Shown here in pieces: positions 37,501 through 46,490 of a DNA stretch of 64,000 nucleotides. The notes below the pieces were generated by a model. That model did not search any database, was not told where the DNA came from, and saw nothing but the letters and a program-made list of their open reading frames with translations. Position numbers and translations under genes: made by a program. Each line of letters opens with the position of its first letter. Positions within the stretch are counted from its first letter, which is position 1. The DNA lies in contig NC_044005.1 in the NCBI RefSeq assembly GCF_900496995.4, positions 23,875,363-23,939,362 on the forward strand, written 5' to 3'. The stretch comes from Aquila chrysaetos chrysaetos (Eukaryota; Chordata; Aves; Accipitriformes; Accipitridae).

Positions 37501-38915
37501 AAACTGTTGTTTTATTCTTTGTCTTATCCTACGTCAACAGGAATATCCATTATAACGTGAAGATCCATTATGTCACAGGCTTCTGTAATTTGGACTACCT
37601 GGGGAGCAAGAATGGCAGGAATGGAGGCTTTTTTTTTTTTTTTTTTCTCTCCACTATGAGTGTGGTGAGACACTGGAGCGGGTTGCCAGGAGAAATTGTG
37701 GAAGCCCAATTCCTGGAAGTGTTCAAGGCCAAGTTGGATGGGGCTTTGAGCAACCTCATCTAGTGGAAGGTGTCCCTGCCCATGGCAGGGGGGTTAGAAC
37801 TAGATGATCTTCAAGGTCTTTTCCAACCCAAACCATTCTATGATTTTTTTTTTTCTTTTTCTGTCCGAGTATTTGTTGGGTTGTTGCAAATAACTGGACT
37901 CATCTCCCAGATTAATCTTACAAATTTCTTTTAAACAAAGCCTTAAAAGGGCCAATATTTTAACTGGGAAGACTATAGGTTAAAGTTGAAGCTTCATGCC
38001 ATCATCCCCAATACTGGAGATGTTACCTTTCTCACTTGACACTTTACAATGAGAATTGGGATGTAAATTGTATACAATGACTCACCATTGAGGAGAAATT
38101 ATAGAATGTAAGACTAGTACATATATTCGATATCATCTTGTGCATTTTGTACCATAGAGATTTTCAGACTGAAAACTTTGTAAATAATCCACTTGCCTTT
38201 TAACCAAAACTTAACTTTCGGAAACCCAGAGTCAAACTCTAATATTAGAAGTAGAAAGTTGAATAGGCCTGCTATCTATCTATACATAACATATTCAAAC
38301 TAGTTTTCATGCAGAATGGAGTTTAGACAAGAGGTGCAAATAATAAAACTTGGTGTTTGACTATTTCAGGGCTGGTTTAAAACGTTAGTTAGTCTTTCTG
38401 TTACAGTGGTTGAAATGGGGATTTCTGGCTTTCAAGTGGAGTTTTGCGGCTGTCATAATCAAAGATGATTTAATCAAATTAAAGCAGCACAGGTGGATAT
38501 ACCTCTCTTCTTCCTTTCCAACCACCTCTAAAAATGTGCTATATGCTTTGGATTTTGGAATGCCTCTGTGCTTGCGTGGTTTTGTGACAATTGCTGTCCG
38601 TGGTTTAAAAAATGAAAACAGAAAATACTGCTATATGCGTAATTAGGGGTTTTTTTCATAGCTAAATGCAGAATTGATTTTCAAGATATTTGTGGTAATT
38701 TAGTAATGTATGTCTAATAGTTATTTTCATTTTTTCTTGCCCTTGTAATTTACTTATTTACTATTTCTGATGCAAAGTAATAGTTCAACTTTTTTCCCTG
38801 TTTTTAGATTCATAGAAGTAAAAACAAATGGAAATTTCATCTCAAAGATGGCATCATGAATCTTAATGGAAGAGATTATGTATTTTCCAAAGCCATTGGG
38901 GATGCAGAATGGTGA
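15026..38915 (+). CDS. GTF2A1: GTF2A1: TFIIA alpha/beta precursor, nine coding exons (gene-level span)
   Basis: Joining 15026-15055, 22129-22230, 23956-24163, 26556-26620, 28749-28824, 30630-30763, 31647-31967, 34122-34211 and 38808-38915 gives 1,134 nt: 377 codons plus TGA. Phases agree at every junction and all introns are GT/AG. The product is the large subunit of TFIIA (human 376 aa), which with the gamma subunit binds TBP and stabilises it on TATA DNA in the pol II pre-initiation complex. Seen: the N-terminal helical domain (about residues 8-55), a Gln/His-rich linker, a Taspase-1 site QVD/G at 273-276, an acidic stretch (about 282-312) and the C-terminal beta-barrel part ending GDAEW. 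The start has a strong context (G at -3 and +4). I recognise it by near-identity to the human protein over most exons. Confidence 0.97.
16140..16252 (+). promoter_or_regulatory. GTF2A1: Candidate second promoter cluster in intron 1
   Basis: Within 113 bp lie TTTATATAG (16140-16148), a half-CRE ACGTCA (16207-16212), CCATTTAAAC (16221-16230) and CCTTTAAATAGG (16241-16252), all A/T islands at the 3' edge of the CpG island. Known: human GTF2A1 has an isoform lacking residues 1-39 and starting at Met40. Inference: a transcript starting here would splice to exon 2, whose Met40 is conserved (near 22216-22218). There is no transcript evidence in the sequence. Confidence 0.35.
16528..16557 (+). repeat. 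Poly(T) run of 30
   Basis: Thirty consecutive T residues just past the edge of the CpG island, in intron 1. It may be the complement of a retroposed poly(A) tail or a simple homopolymer expansion; no attached retroelement is recognisable. Confidence 0.9.
21251..21412 (-). mobile_element. CR1 LINE fragment (-), intron 1 of GTF2A1
   Basis: The sequence opens with a diverged AATTCACAAAATGGTTGAGG and continues with GGTTGGAAGGGACCTCTGGA and GAGACTCCAC, the reverse complement of the avian CR1 3' end. About 160 bp are preserved, the usual severe 5' truncation. The element is followed by a 7-bp inverted repeat (AAGTGAA/TTCACTT, about 21410-21430). Confidence 0.9.
22129..22230 (+). CDS. GTF2A1: GTF2A1 coding exon 2
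   Basis: Encodes residues 11-44, from PKLYRSVIEDVINDVREVFL to MELKT. This is the core of the N-terminal domain that forms the TFIIA four-helix bundle with the gamma subunit. It begins and ends in phase 0, with acceptor TTAAAG and a strong donor GTAAGT. Relative to the human protein only DIFLDD becomes EVFLDE. Met40, start of the known shorter isoform, is present. Confidence 0.96.
22231..23955 (+). other. GTF2A1: GTF2A1 intron 2
   Basis: A 1.7 kb AT-rich intron with donor GTAAGT and acceptor CCAAACTAG. I see no repeats, RNA genes or additional exons in it. Confidence 0.9.
23956..24163 (+). CDS. GTF2A1: GTF2A1 coding exon 3, with polyQ-polyH tract
   Basis: Encodes residues 45-113 plus the first base of codon 114. 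LWENKLMQSKAVDGFHSEEQ ends the helical domain, and the Gln/His linker follows: Gln71-81 (11 residues, CAG and CAA mixed) then His82-88 (7 residues). The human protein has a broken QQQHQPQQQQ followed by seven His, so the Gln run here is longer and pure. The exon ends VLIPASQQ in phase 1. Its donor is CAAG/GTCAGA, with C at intron position 3, so it is weaker than the others. Read-through would add GQTYSLISLAEDSQAR and stop at 24213. Confidence 0.95.
24031..24087 (+). repeat. GTF2A1: CAG/CAA and CAY codon repeat (polyQ-polyH)
   Basis: Eleven glutamine codons run directly into seven CAT/CAC histidine codons, so a CAN trinucleotide run spans 54 bp. CAA interruptions at three places should limit slippage. 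It is likely to differ in length between species and perhaps between individuals. Confidence 0.9.
24164..26555 (+). other. GTF2A1: GTF2A1 intron 3
   Basis: A 2.4 kb intron with donor GTCAGA and acceptor TTTCTTTCTAG. It contains a T/G-rich tract at about 25116-25186 that includes GGGGTTTTGGGG. I recognise no snoRNA or transposon in it. Confidence 0.9.
25116..25186 (+). repeat. T/G-rich low-complexity tract in intron 3
   Basis: About 70 bp of TTTTG, TTTGG and GGGG units, including GGGGTTTTGGGG, with A and C almost absent on the transcribed-sense strand. It is one of several similar tracts in this gene, all with T/G on the + strand. Confidence 0.75.
26556..26620 (+). CDS. GTF2A1: GTF2A1 coding exon 4
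   Basis: Completes codon 114 (Ala) and encodes PQQQVIVPDSKLIPHMNASG and Met135. This matches human PQVIVPDSKLIQHMNASNM, with two extra Gln residues and Pro for Gln. Length 65 nt, entering in phase 1 and leaving in phase 0, acceptor TTCTAG, donor GTAAGA. It is part of the non-conserved linker. Confidence 0.93.
26621..28748 (+). other. GTF2A1: GTF2A1 intron 4
   Basis: A 2.1 kb AT-rich intron with donor GTAAGA and acceptor TTGTATTTCAG. It is unique-looking sequence, with no repeat or RNA gene that I can support. Confidence 0.9.
28749..28824 (+). CDS. GTF2A1: GTF2A1 coding exon 5
   Basis: Encodes SAAATAATLALPAGVTPVQQ then ILTNS (residues 136-160) and the first base of Gly161. All residues match the human protein as I recall it. 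Acceptor ATTTCAG, donor GTGACT, which is weak at positions 5-6. Confidence 0.94.
28825..30629 (+). other. GTF2A1: GTF2A1 intron 5
   Basis: A 1.8 kb intron. It carries a 561-bp open frame on the minus strand (29761-30321) that resembles no family I know and is treated as probably fortuitous. No transposon or RNA gene recognised. Confidence 0.9.
30630..30763 (+). CDS. GTF2A1: GTF2A1 coding exon 6
   Basis: Completes Gly161 and encodes residues 162-205, QILQVVRTANGAQYIIQPQQ through VQAPVIQQ. This is the Gln-rich part of the linker. It differs from human in only a few positions (L to I, A to T, F to I, S to P). Acceptor TATAACAG, donor GTAAGG, 134 nt. Confidence 0.95.
30764..31646 (+). other. GTF2A1: GTF2A1 intron 6
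   Basis: An 0.9 kb intron, the shortest in the gene. Its only notable content is a run of 16 C residues at 31131-31146. The acceptor CATCAG has a weak pyrimidine tract. Confidence 0.9.
31131..31146 (+). repeat. Poly(C) run of 16 in intron 6
   Basis: A C homopolymer in otherwise AT-rich intron sequence. It is likely to be polymorphic or to carry sequencing length error. Confidence 0.85.
31647..31967 (+). CDS. GTF2A1: GTF2A1 coding exon 7, with Taspase-1 site and acidic region
   Basis: Encodes residues 206-312 in phase 0 at both ends. It covers the rest of the Gln-rich linker (GGISQQTGVIIQPQQILFTG), a QQQPQQQQAQPQ tract, the cleavage site LVLQVD/GAGD with Asp275 at 31854-31856, and an acidic run of Glu and Asp from about residue 283. 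Known: Taspase-1 cuts human TFIIA alpha/beta after Asp274, making alpha and beta chains; the one-residue shift here fits the 377-aa length. Long minus-strand ORFs over this exon are shadows of its GAA/GAT codons. Confidence 0.96.
31968..34121 (+). other. GTF2A1: GTF2A1 intron 7
   Basis: A 2.2 kb AT-rich intron with donor GTAAAG and acceptor TTTCTTTCAG. It includes a short A/C-rich CCAAA tract at about 33470-33493. No gene or transposon recognised. Confidence 0.9.
34122..34211 (+). CDS. GTF2A1: GTF2A1 coding exon 8
   Basis: Encodes residues 313-342, EPLNSEDDVSDEEGQELFDT and ENVVVCQYDK, identical to human as I recall it. It completes the acidic region and opens the C-terminal beta-barrel domain that contacts TBP and DNA. 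Exactly 30 codons, phase 0 at both ends, donor GTAATC. Confidence 0.96.
35390..36310 (-). mobile_element. Old, highly diverged CR1/L3-like LINE 3' region (-)
   Basis: The + strand text carries landmarks of the reverse complement of ancient amniote CR1 elements in the right order: a CCTACATCAGCTGATGG-type 3' end, CTAGTTCTTTATTTAGAAGA, CCTCCTCAGTCATCTCTTT, and near 36090-36160 the TGTAATTGTCAACTCAAACC and CATATACATTGAATGCCATC segments. It is heavily mutated with no open frame. The same landmarks recur at 49540-50460. Family assignment is from memory. Confidence 0.7.
36670..36960. mobile_element. Possible old repeat, unclassified
   Basis: T-rich sequence with wording such as GGTGGTCTTTTGCTCTTTCT and TTTTTGATAGGTGGCAGG that resembles antisense ancient LINE-derived sequence. 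The match is weak and the boundaries are arbitrary. Confidence 0.3.
36958..37005 (+). repeat. T/G-rich tract in intron 8
   Basis: GGGGG, TTTGG and long T runs over about 48 bp, similar to the tracts in intron 3 and the 3' UTR, with T/G again on the sense strand. Confidence 0.75.
37655..37844 (+). mobile_element. CR1 LINE 3' end (+), intron 8 of GTF2A1
   Basis: Sense-orientation avian CR1: GAGTGTGGTGAGACACTGGA, a CTTCAAGGTCTTTTCCAACC segment and the terminal ATTCTATGATT octamer-type end. About 190 bp remain. It is well preserved compared with the neighbouring old copies, so it inserted more recently. A run of 18 T residues precedes it. Confidence 0.92.
38808..38915 (+). CDS. GTF2A1: GTF2A1 coding exon 9 and stop
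   Basis: Encodes residues 343-377, IHRSKNKWKFHLKDGIMNLN through VFSKAIGDAEW, then TGA at 38913-38915. This is the C-terminal beta-barrel half that contacts TBP and DNA. It differs from human by one conservative change (Tyr-Ile to Tyr-Val). Phase 0 acceptor TTTTTAG. Confidence 0.97.
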   Translation: MHRSKNKWKFHLKDGIMNLNGRDYVFSKAIGDAEW

Positions 38916-39027
38916 AGTTTTAAAAGACAAAACAAAAAAACTCCCTGTAACAGGAAAAAAAATCAAAAGCAGGAAAGGTTGAGACTTGGACGTATACTCC
39001 AATCAAAACGTGTATCTGCACATCGGA

Positions 39028-39033
39028 AATAAA
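39028..39033 (+). promoter_or_regulatory. GTF2A1: Proximal polyadenylation hexamer AATAAA
   Basis: A canonical AATAAA 113 nt after the stop codon. Use would give a very short 3' UTR that lacks almost all downstream elements. Confidence 0.35.
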
Positions 39034-40185
39034 CAAACAGAAGTATTGGAACAAAGGTAAAATGTGGCAACAAAGACACTACTTCAGATGAGCAAGCCAT
39101 GGACTGTAGCAGCTATAGCATTGTCTGGGAGCTGGTTTCGTGTGTTAGGAATACCTTAATTATCAATTCTACATACAGGTACCTACAGCTGGTATTTAGC
39201 ATGTAAGGCTTTGTTCCCCTTCCCACCCCACCCCCTTCCCTTGATTTAAGATTTTAAATACTTCTTCCACTGATTGAAGGAACTCTTCCCTTTGATAGAT
39301 TATTAATCTGAAAATGCTTATTGTGTGTACAAATCTTTGCTTTGAACACTTCCTTTTGGTAGTGAGGATGGTCAGAATGTTACTTAAACTGCGTGCAAGC
39401 TTTGTACAGAAGGGTAAGAATTAAGGTGTTAAATTTTAAATAACTTGTATAAGGAAAATATTTTTAATTCTGATATGCTCATTAATTATTATATCTATTT
39501 GTTGTTTTCAGTTCAGTTCCCCATAAACAGGTTGTTGTTCCTAGCAGTTACAAAATGGTAAAATGATCATCATTTATATTTCAAAATTATTTTAATTTCG
39601 TATAAGTGATACCTTTTATTTAGGGCTGTATTTTTTTAAATACTAAGCACCTGTAGCTCCCTGCAATGAAAGTCAGATTGCTTAACTTGTTAATTACATT
39701 CTTGCTGTTTGGTGGTGGTTCAGCATCACTGAGTTGAAACGAATAATATAGTTTCCATTGATTTTTTTTAAACTTTTTTTTTAAAAAGGCTTTGGAGACC
39801 TTTTGAATCAAATGTGTAGGTAATGGCATAATAGATGCGTTCCTTCACCTGCTTACTACACATGTAGTCCAGACATCCACAAATAATTCAACAGACCACA
39901 AGAATGACTGAATTTTTAATATAGAAAATCACATAAAAATGCTAACATTCTGGCTGCAACTCTGTTAATCAAAGATCTGCTTTACTAAAAAGTATAGCCA
40001 TAAGTTACTTGCAGCAGTTAACCTCTCTAAAGTTTCCAGGTGGCACGTAATTTCATGAAGAGAGCTGCACAGCTTTGAGAACACAAATTTTGTTAGAGTA
40101 TCTTTAGACTGTCTTGGTAACAGAAAATCAAGCAGTTGGATGCACTAAACCTTGTGTAGTCACTTTTTCACTTGCCTTTTCCAGA

Positions 40186-40306
40186 GGTGTGGTTTTTGTG
40201 GTGGCATTTTTTTTATTGTGGGGGTTTTTTTGTTTGTTTTTTGTTTGTTGGTGGGTTTTGGGTTTTTTTTGTTGTTGTTGTTCTTTTTGGTTTTTTTTTT
40301 TTTTCG
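40186..40306 (+). repeat. T/G-rich tract in the GTF2A1 3' UTR
   Basis: About 120 bp made almost only of T and G (GTTTTTGTGG, TTGTTGTTGTTG, long T runs). In RNA this is a U/G-rich stretch, a possible binding platform for proteins such as CELF or ELAV-type factors. That role is inference only. Confidence 0.8.
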
Positions 40307-41192
40307 TGAAAAGCAACAAGGTTGCTCCCCCCTCCTTCCCTTCCTCTCCCGAGAAGTGAACACCTTTTCTTCATGCATAGGTTATTCTTGCAAACTGTGC
40401 TTTCGGAAATGCAGTTACTTTTGAGTGAGGAGAGGGAATGGGCATTATACTTCAGAAACTGTTGAGGAAGGAATGTTCATGTGGCTTACCATTTAAAAAA
40501 AATTTTATGTTTCATTGGGTGCTTGGAAGGATGACAAAAAAAGGACACAGCAAAGATAATTTTAACTAAATTGGGAAGACTTTCAGAAGCAGACATTTGA
40601 ACCATGATTTCTGACCTTTTTATGGTTGAGAATGAAACTTCTAAAACATTATTTAACAAAGTCACAAGTGTATTTTAGCAGTATATAATGACTGCGCTGA
40701 TTTTCATTCTCTCTGATTTACTTGCCTCCGAGTATGTTCATAATCTCAGTAGTATGTAGAAAACTCAAAACACATTGTGAAGAGGGTTTTTTTGGCTGTG
40801 ATTTTGTACACCTGTGCTCTCATTGATACAGACTAAAACTGCCTGTAGGCTATATCTAGAGCCATATGGTTGTTAGTAAGCCATCTACATACATAACTTT
40901 ATGAAAAGTTAATTGATGTTTCTTCTAATTCATTCTTAAGTAATGGAATTGTCATTTAGAGTGCATTTTTGGCTTGGGGCTTCAAGGTATCTCAACCTCA
41001 TTGGTGTCTGCTTTCTTCTGAACAAAGCAGATATTTTTATTTTTTTACCACTGTTGACACTTCTATGTACAACTGCAATGAAATCAATAATGAACCAACT
41101 AATTCCTTCCCTCACCTTTTCCATATCTGTTACCAACAAGTCTTAAGTATTAGACTTCAGAAGAATTCCCATTAACGCTGCACAGCCAAACC

Positions 41193-41198
41193 AATAAA
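41193..41198 (+). promoter_or_regulatory. GTF2A1: Internal polyadenylation hexamer AATAAA
   Basis: AATAAA within the 3' UTR, followed by an A-rich stretch. It is a possible alternative end about 2.3 kb after the stop, with no direct evidence of use. Confidence 0.3.
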
Positions 41199-42246
41199 AG
41201 GAAAAAAAAATCCCTTTAGTTATAGATTCCTGTTTATACTACTGGAACCCAGATTACTTGTACAACGCTTTGTTTTCATACATCTTAGTGATGTTTTTCA
41301 CCCACATACGTATACTAGAAGCTGCATAGCCTTTTTATTTATTTTTAAGGGATAGCAGAACTTTAAAGATAACTTAAGCTTAGCCTGTTCTGAAGGATGT
41401 TAGAAGCTTTCTGAACTTGCACAGTCTCTTGCAAGCTAATTGTATGGTATGCTTTTCAGATAAGAAGTTTTGTCTTCAAATACAAATACCTGTGAAGTTT
41501 TCGGAAAGCCAGTCAAACATGAACATACCAAACTGTGCTCTTATTGCTACATCAAGTGTTCCTTTTTTTTAAATCAAAAAGCATGTTTTAATTTCATTTT
41601 ATTGTAGCAGCTTGCTGTAAGAATGTAGTTTGCTTAATTTTATTATTGTACTTGAATTTTTAATCATGGTTTTAACAATGTAACTGAACAGACCATTTCA
41701 TTAGGTTCCAAAGAAACCATTCCTTTCAGAGCGCAAGGGATTCCCGTGTTCATAGTTCATAAATGATTTCCCCCGCCCCCCCCTTGGAAATAGTTTTTTT
41801 GGTGGTTTGTTTTTTTTTTTTTCCCCCATTTAAATAGTTCAGTATTATGGAAACAATGATTTCAAGAGGGCTTATGTTAAAATTTGCACAGATGATGGAG
41901 CACCTTTTTATGATGGAAAAAATGGGGAAAGATAACTTCATAATTATAACCATGATGGCTGGTGGAAACTTGTAGAGCAACTGGGCAAAATTGGGAGTCT
42001 TGTGCCTTTTCAGCTTGCAGAATACCTGTTTTGCCAGTATGACAATACTTTTTTTTTGATTTCTGAGAGAGTAAATTTCCTGCAGTGCTTCAATAAGAAA
42101 AGCAACTTTTTTGCTCTAATTCTGTTGGGTTTTAGTGTGTGCAATCATTTTAAAACAACTAAGTTGAAAACAAATTGAAATATGTTTTCTTTTAAGGAGA
42201 TAATAGAGAATTTAGTCACATAAGGAACTTTATATTGGACTATTTA

Positions 42247-42252
42247 AATAAA
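42247..42252 (+). promoter_or_regulatory. GTF2A1: Internal polyadenylation hexamer AATAAA
   Basis: AATAAA followed by TGTTTTTATTCC and, about 40 nt on, moderately GT-rich sequence. It is a plausible alternative end about 3.3 kb after the stop. Confidence 0.4.
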
Positions 42253-43268
42253 ATGTTTTTATTCCCCCTCAGTTGCTGGTTAGCGACAAGATTTCTTTGA
42301 GGCTTCATACTCCTTGTTCCTGCATTGTACTCACAGGTTGCATTTGAACATCATTCAGTTTCCTAAACACAATTTAAAGTGATAGTTGTGGTCCGAGTTT
42401 ATTTCCAAGAATATGATACGTGATTCTGAAGCACAGTTTCTAGAAAAGAGCAAAGAACACGTTGTGTCATGTAATGGATTTTTTTTTTATAAATGTTTTT
42501 TCTATTTCTGCTGAACAATTAGGAGTGTTAAAGTAGACTTCATTGAGTCTGTGAAAATAATTCCACTGCTTGACAGTTAGCAGTAATCATGTCACCACAT
42601 AACACTACCAGAGTAAAATTTCTTAATTCCAGTGGAGGAGTTAGAGACCTTGTTAACTAAAGTTCATTTTGATTCAGTCTCTTCAATTTGTAAAAGCTCC
42701 TTTAAAAACAAAAAAGCCCCCCAGAATTTTCCCCAAAGCAAAGCTTCTTAATAGAATGCAATAAGAGGTCCAGGAAGTGAACAGTGGTTTTAGGATAACG
42801 CACACTGGATTGATACTGGGCTGCCTTACACAGCTTCGTGGGGTTTGCTGTGTGCCACTCCACCCCACCCGTGCACCCCCAACTGAAATTAGACTTCTCT
42901 TCAGACTTTGAGATCAGTGACTATACAAGATGAAGAAACTTGCATATTGTTATGTATTGGTGTCTCACATTTAAAGTCTCATTTTCTCATTGCTGTGATT
43001 GGTTGGGAAATGTGTAAAAACCAGTCCGTTGGTTTCCCTGTTGTCTACTTTTTTCAGGCAGTTCATGCAGTGTGTCTTTTAATTATTATTTTGTGGACTT
43101 GACATTGTGGAACAAAAGGAGCTTTTTTTAACAGGAAGGACTACGTTGGGTTAGCTATATGTACAGTCATCCAATGAGACATGTTCCAGAGTGCATAGGG
43201 TACCAATAGATTACGGAGTGGGGGAATATCCTTTTTTGCTGTTCTGAGCTACTATTGTCAACTGCTGT

Positions 43269-43276
43269 TGTACATA
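43269..43276 (+). promoter_or_regulatory. GTF2A1: Pumilio-type element TGTACATA near the 3' end
   Basis: Matches the Pumilio response element UGUANAUA, 201 nt before the distal poly(A) signal, followed by TATTTATT. If the proximal hexamers are used, this site is lost. Function is inferred from the motif. Confidence 0.35.
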
Positions 43277-43476
43277 TACTGTTATGTGTAAGGGGGTAAA
43301 TATATTTATTATGTTTGTAAAATTCATTCTGTACAATTGCAGATCAAGGTTGCTCCTCTGTGATATACAGGATATTATGTTTCAAAGGCCATGCTTGGAA
43401 TACAATTAGAGAACTTAGTATTTTGATGTACTAAGACCTATTTTAAGTTTAATATTTTGCCTTTGCAAAAACTTTA

Positions 43477-43482
43477 ATTAAA
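43477..43482 (+). promoter_or_regulatory. GTF2A1: Distal polyadenylation signal ATTAAA
   Basis: ATTAAA, the commonest variant signal, with GT-rich sequence (TGCATGTGCATTTGTTTAAT region) 40-65 nt downstream. It probably ends the longest GTF2A1 mRNA at about 43,500. Confidence 0.5.
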
Positions 43483-46400
43483 GATGTTATTTAAAAATGT
43501 TTGCCAGTTCATTTACTATCTTGCATGTGCATTTGTTTAATATGTGGGGCTTAATGACTACTACGTAATAACGCCGAATTTCTGAATTTATTTTCATCAC
43601 ACGCAGGTAACTTCACTGTCACCTACTTGCTGAGTTTGGCTTGTGGACTCTCCATTTAACTTCATCACAGTGTTATTAAAAAAAAAAAAAATCACATTTT
43701 AATCTTGAGGCCAGAGTTCCATATTTATTTAAAAATTTTCTCTCTATGGTAATTTGAGACTTAGGTCTTGATACAAGATTGGTTGAATAACTTGTGCCAT
43801 CTGGATGTTAGTCCTGTAAATGGAAATACAAGACAATATCGAGAAGTAAAATACAGAGTTCTTGGATGATAGCTGGCTGATCATAAAGGCTTCATCTTCA
43901 TCAGTGAAACTGGTTTGACAGAATTGCTTTCTTGTAAACAGGTGATATCTTTTTAGTTCTTGGCTAAAAGCAGTATCTTGAGACATGACTTGTGCTTTAT
44001 TTTTAAACCTAAATTTTGAACTTGAAATTCTAAATATAATTGGAAAGAATGTAAGCTATAGACTATACTGCCTGTAGAGGGGGTTGGACTTTTGGAATGC
44101 AGTGATTCTGAAGTAATCTTTTAGCTATAGTGGTGTAAAGGTATAGCAAACCAAGAATCATCAGGAGTGGTATTTTCCTAATACTCAAGGTGGGGGGGAT
44201 TCCCTAATACTTTCCTTGCCCTCCAGCCCTCAACACTTGGGCAAGTCAAAAAAAACCCCAGTACTGCTTTTCCCTTAAAATTTGCCTTACTTGTCATCTT
44301 GAAAAGGATTTGGAGATGATTCTGGATAAATAACTGTCAGAAATTATGATGTTTTGCCAAAAAAGATCATTGCAGTCTGAGCTTATATACTGTGTAAGAA
44401 AAAAACAGCTTGGAAGAATGGCCTGTTTTTCTGGCCAAAATATTTTCAAAAGGACCCTAAAAAGAGGAGGGAAAGCAGAATGCTGACAAATTAGTAGCAA
44501 ACTCAAGTTGAAACACAAAAAAAAGCTGTATTTCATCCCTGTAAGGAAAGATGAGAACATGGTAATTGTGAAGGTTAATTGTGCTCTCCCAGCTGAGCAT
44601 GAGCAAAGTATTTCAAGAATATTTTGGGGGCAAAATCAAGTATATTTAAAAATCCCTGATTTTTTTCTATCAGTTTGATTTCTTTATGGCTTTATTATTT
44701 TAATTGCAGAGGTATGAGAGGATAAGAATCTTGGGATATTAGCATAGCTTTCAGTATATCCCCATTTAGTTTCAACTACACATCATTGCTTACAACTTGA
44801 CTGAAACTGTATTGGCTTTGGAGTTCATGTTTTGTTTTTTCTAAACTGGACTTTTGTTTGTAAAAGACTCTGTTAGAGACTGAAGGTCTTGCTGCTTGTT
44901 TTCAGAGCAGACTCTGTCATTCTTTTTCAAACTTTTTTTCACCACTAATGGGATTATGCCAAAACCACTCTAATCCTTTCAGATGTAATGACATCTATAG
45001 TACAGTCAGATGAACTGCAGTTGAACTACTTTTGACCTTCAGTGTGGATATATAACATTCAGAAAATTGTTTTTATGGCGTTTTTTTCTTTAGAGTGAAG
45101 ACTTTCCTAATTATTTTCCGTGAAATGCCTGTGCAATTTTGTCTTTTTACATAGTATAAATGTGCATGTCCTTGCATGACCTGAAAGAGGATTATCTGAA
45201 ATAATGAGGTAATACGGAGAGAGAATAAATAATTGAAAATAACACTTTGCATTACAAATGATACTGAGTTGCCCGTTTACTTCCATAGGTCAAAAACCCG
45301 TCTGAAGATGGATGTTGGTGAACTGGTATTTAAAAATGCCTTTTGGTAATAACTCTTTTAAAAAAATACATAGCTGTGTGTATTTGGTTTACACGTTCTA
45401 GTTTTTGTTTCCACTTTTAGTTCAGTTTTGTAAACAAAGTTACTGAAATTGAAAAGAGCAAGTGTTTAATTTGGATAAGTATATTTCAATAACAAATCCA
45501 AAACAAAGACTATCATTAAATTGTAAAAATAAAAAAAAAAAATCTTGTAACAGAAAAAATGTGTTACATCTGGACAGATGCGTGATTCTGTCAAGATAGA
45601 AATGCTTTTCCTTTGCTAGAGGTGCCAAATGAAGCAGAACTGTACTGCGGACAAGCCCTCTAGATGTACTGGAACAGAAGACACATTTGAATCCCCAGGG
45701 AGTTGGGATGCTGCTTTACAAGTGCCAGAGCTGGCAGGATTTAATGCTAAGGTAAAGAAAAGCCCTTCCCAGCTGGTGATGGAGAATATGTTTTGGACTA
45801 GCAAAATAAGGAAGGCAGTCTTTTCTGCTAAACCACCTGGCTTCCTGATTTTTTCAAAGGCTTATTCCCATTTCTCCTAGGAATCCTGCTACAGGGTCCC
45901 AGCAGATAGGGCTTCTTGTGTGTCCTGCCATACCAATGTCTGAGGATTTCATCCAGACCTTTCCTCTTGGAGGAACAACTGGCTGACTCCAGGTGCGCTG
46001 TCCGGATTCAACAGGCAATGTGTTCCGGGAAGTAAAGCATTTCTAAAAAGGATGTGTCAGAATTCACCCTGTGGAAATTGCTTGTAGATTTTGTTCTGTC
46101 TTGGGTTGCCTTTTTTCAGAAAGCTCTAATTTTTGCAGGATGGAAGCTCGCTCCTTCTGAGCTTACTTTGTTTGAGCTTTTAACAAAGATGAAGCATTAG
46201 TGCTGGGAATAATATTTCTGACATACTATTTTTTGTGGACTGAATTTGTCTGTCTGATTAGAATAACTTTTAAGATTAAAACATTTAGTGTCTAGTAAAA
46301 TTCTGTGTATGTGTAGAGAGTTGACAAATGGCTTGATAAGTGTGATGATGGTACTGATGTTAAAAATTGGTTAGCTAAAGAAGAAATATATTCACATCAC

Positions 46401-46490
46401 AGACACTTCTGCATATATTGCTTAAGTTGGTTTAGGGAGGGAGCAGAGGGAAGGTGGAGCAGTTCTGAATTTTAGCAGATCAAGTTGCTG

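Larger units (their letters stand above)
34212..38807 (+). other. GTF2A1: GTF2A1 intron 8
   Basis: A 4.6 kb intron with acceptor CCCTGTTTTTAG. It holds an old CR1 copy (about 35390-36310, minus), a further old repeat-like stretch at 36670-36960, a T/G-rich tract at about 36958-37005, 18 T residues at 37629-37646 and a young CR1 3' end (37655-37844, plus). The remaining sequence is AT-rich and featureless to me. Confidence 0.9.
38916..43505 (+). other. GTF2A1: Long 3' UTR of GTF2A1
   Basis: About 4.6 kb from the stop to just past an ATTAAA at 43477-43482. Known: human GTF2A1 mRNAs also have a multi-kilobase 3' UTR. Seen inside: intermediate poly(A) hexamers at 39028, 41193 and 42247, a 120-bp T/G-rich tract at 40186-40306, a C-then-T run at 41768-41822 and, near the distal end, a Pumilio-type TGTACATA at 43269-43276. 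No CR1 interrupts it, in contrast to intron 8. The end point is inferred from the hexamer and downstream GT-rich sequence. Confidence 0.6.

Noticed and set aside
15056..38807. An H/ACA snoRNA of the SNORA79 type in a GTF2A1 intron
   Set aside because: I recall a snoRNA at this locus in mammals and looked for paired hairpins with an H box and ACA tail, for example around 27330-27460 and 27720-27830. None had both stems. A covariance-model search with the Rfam SNORA79 model would settle it.
40114..40424. Overlapping frames rich in Phe, Val, Gly on + and Lys, Gln, Asn on -
   Set aside because: They are translations of the T/G-rich low-complexity tract in the 3' UTR.
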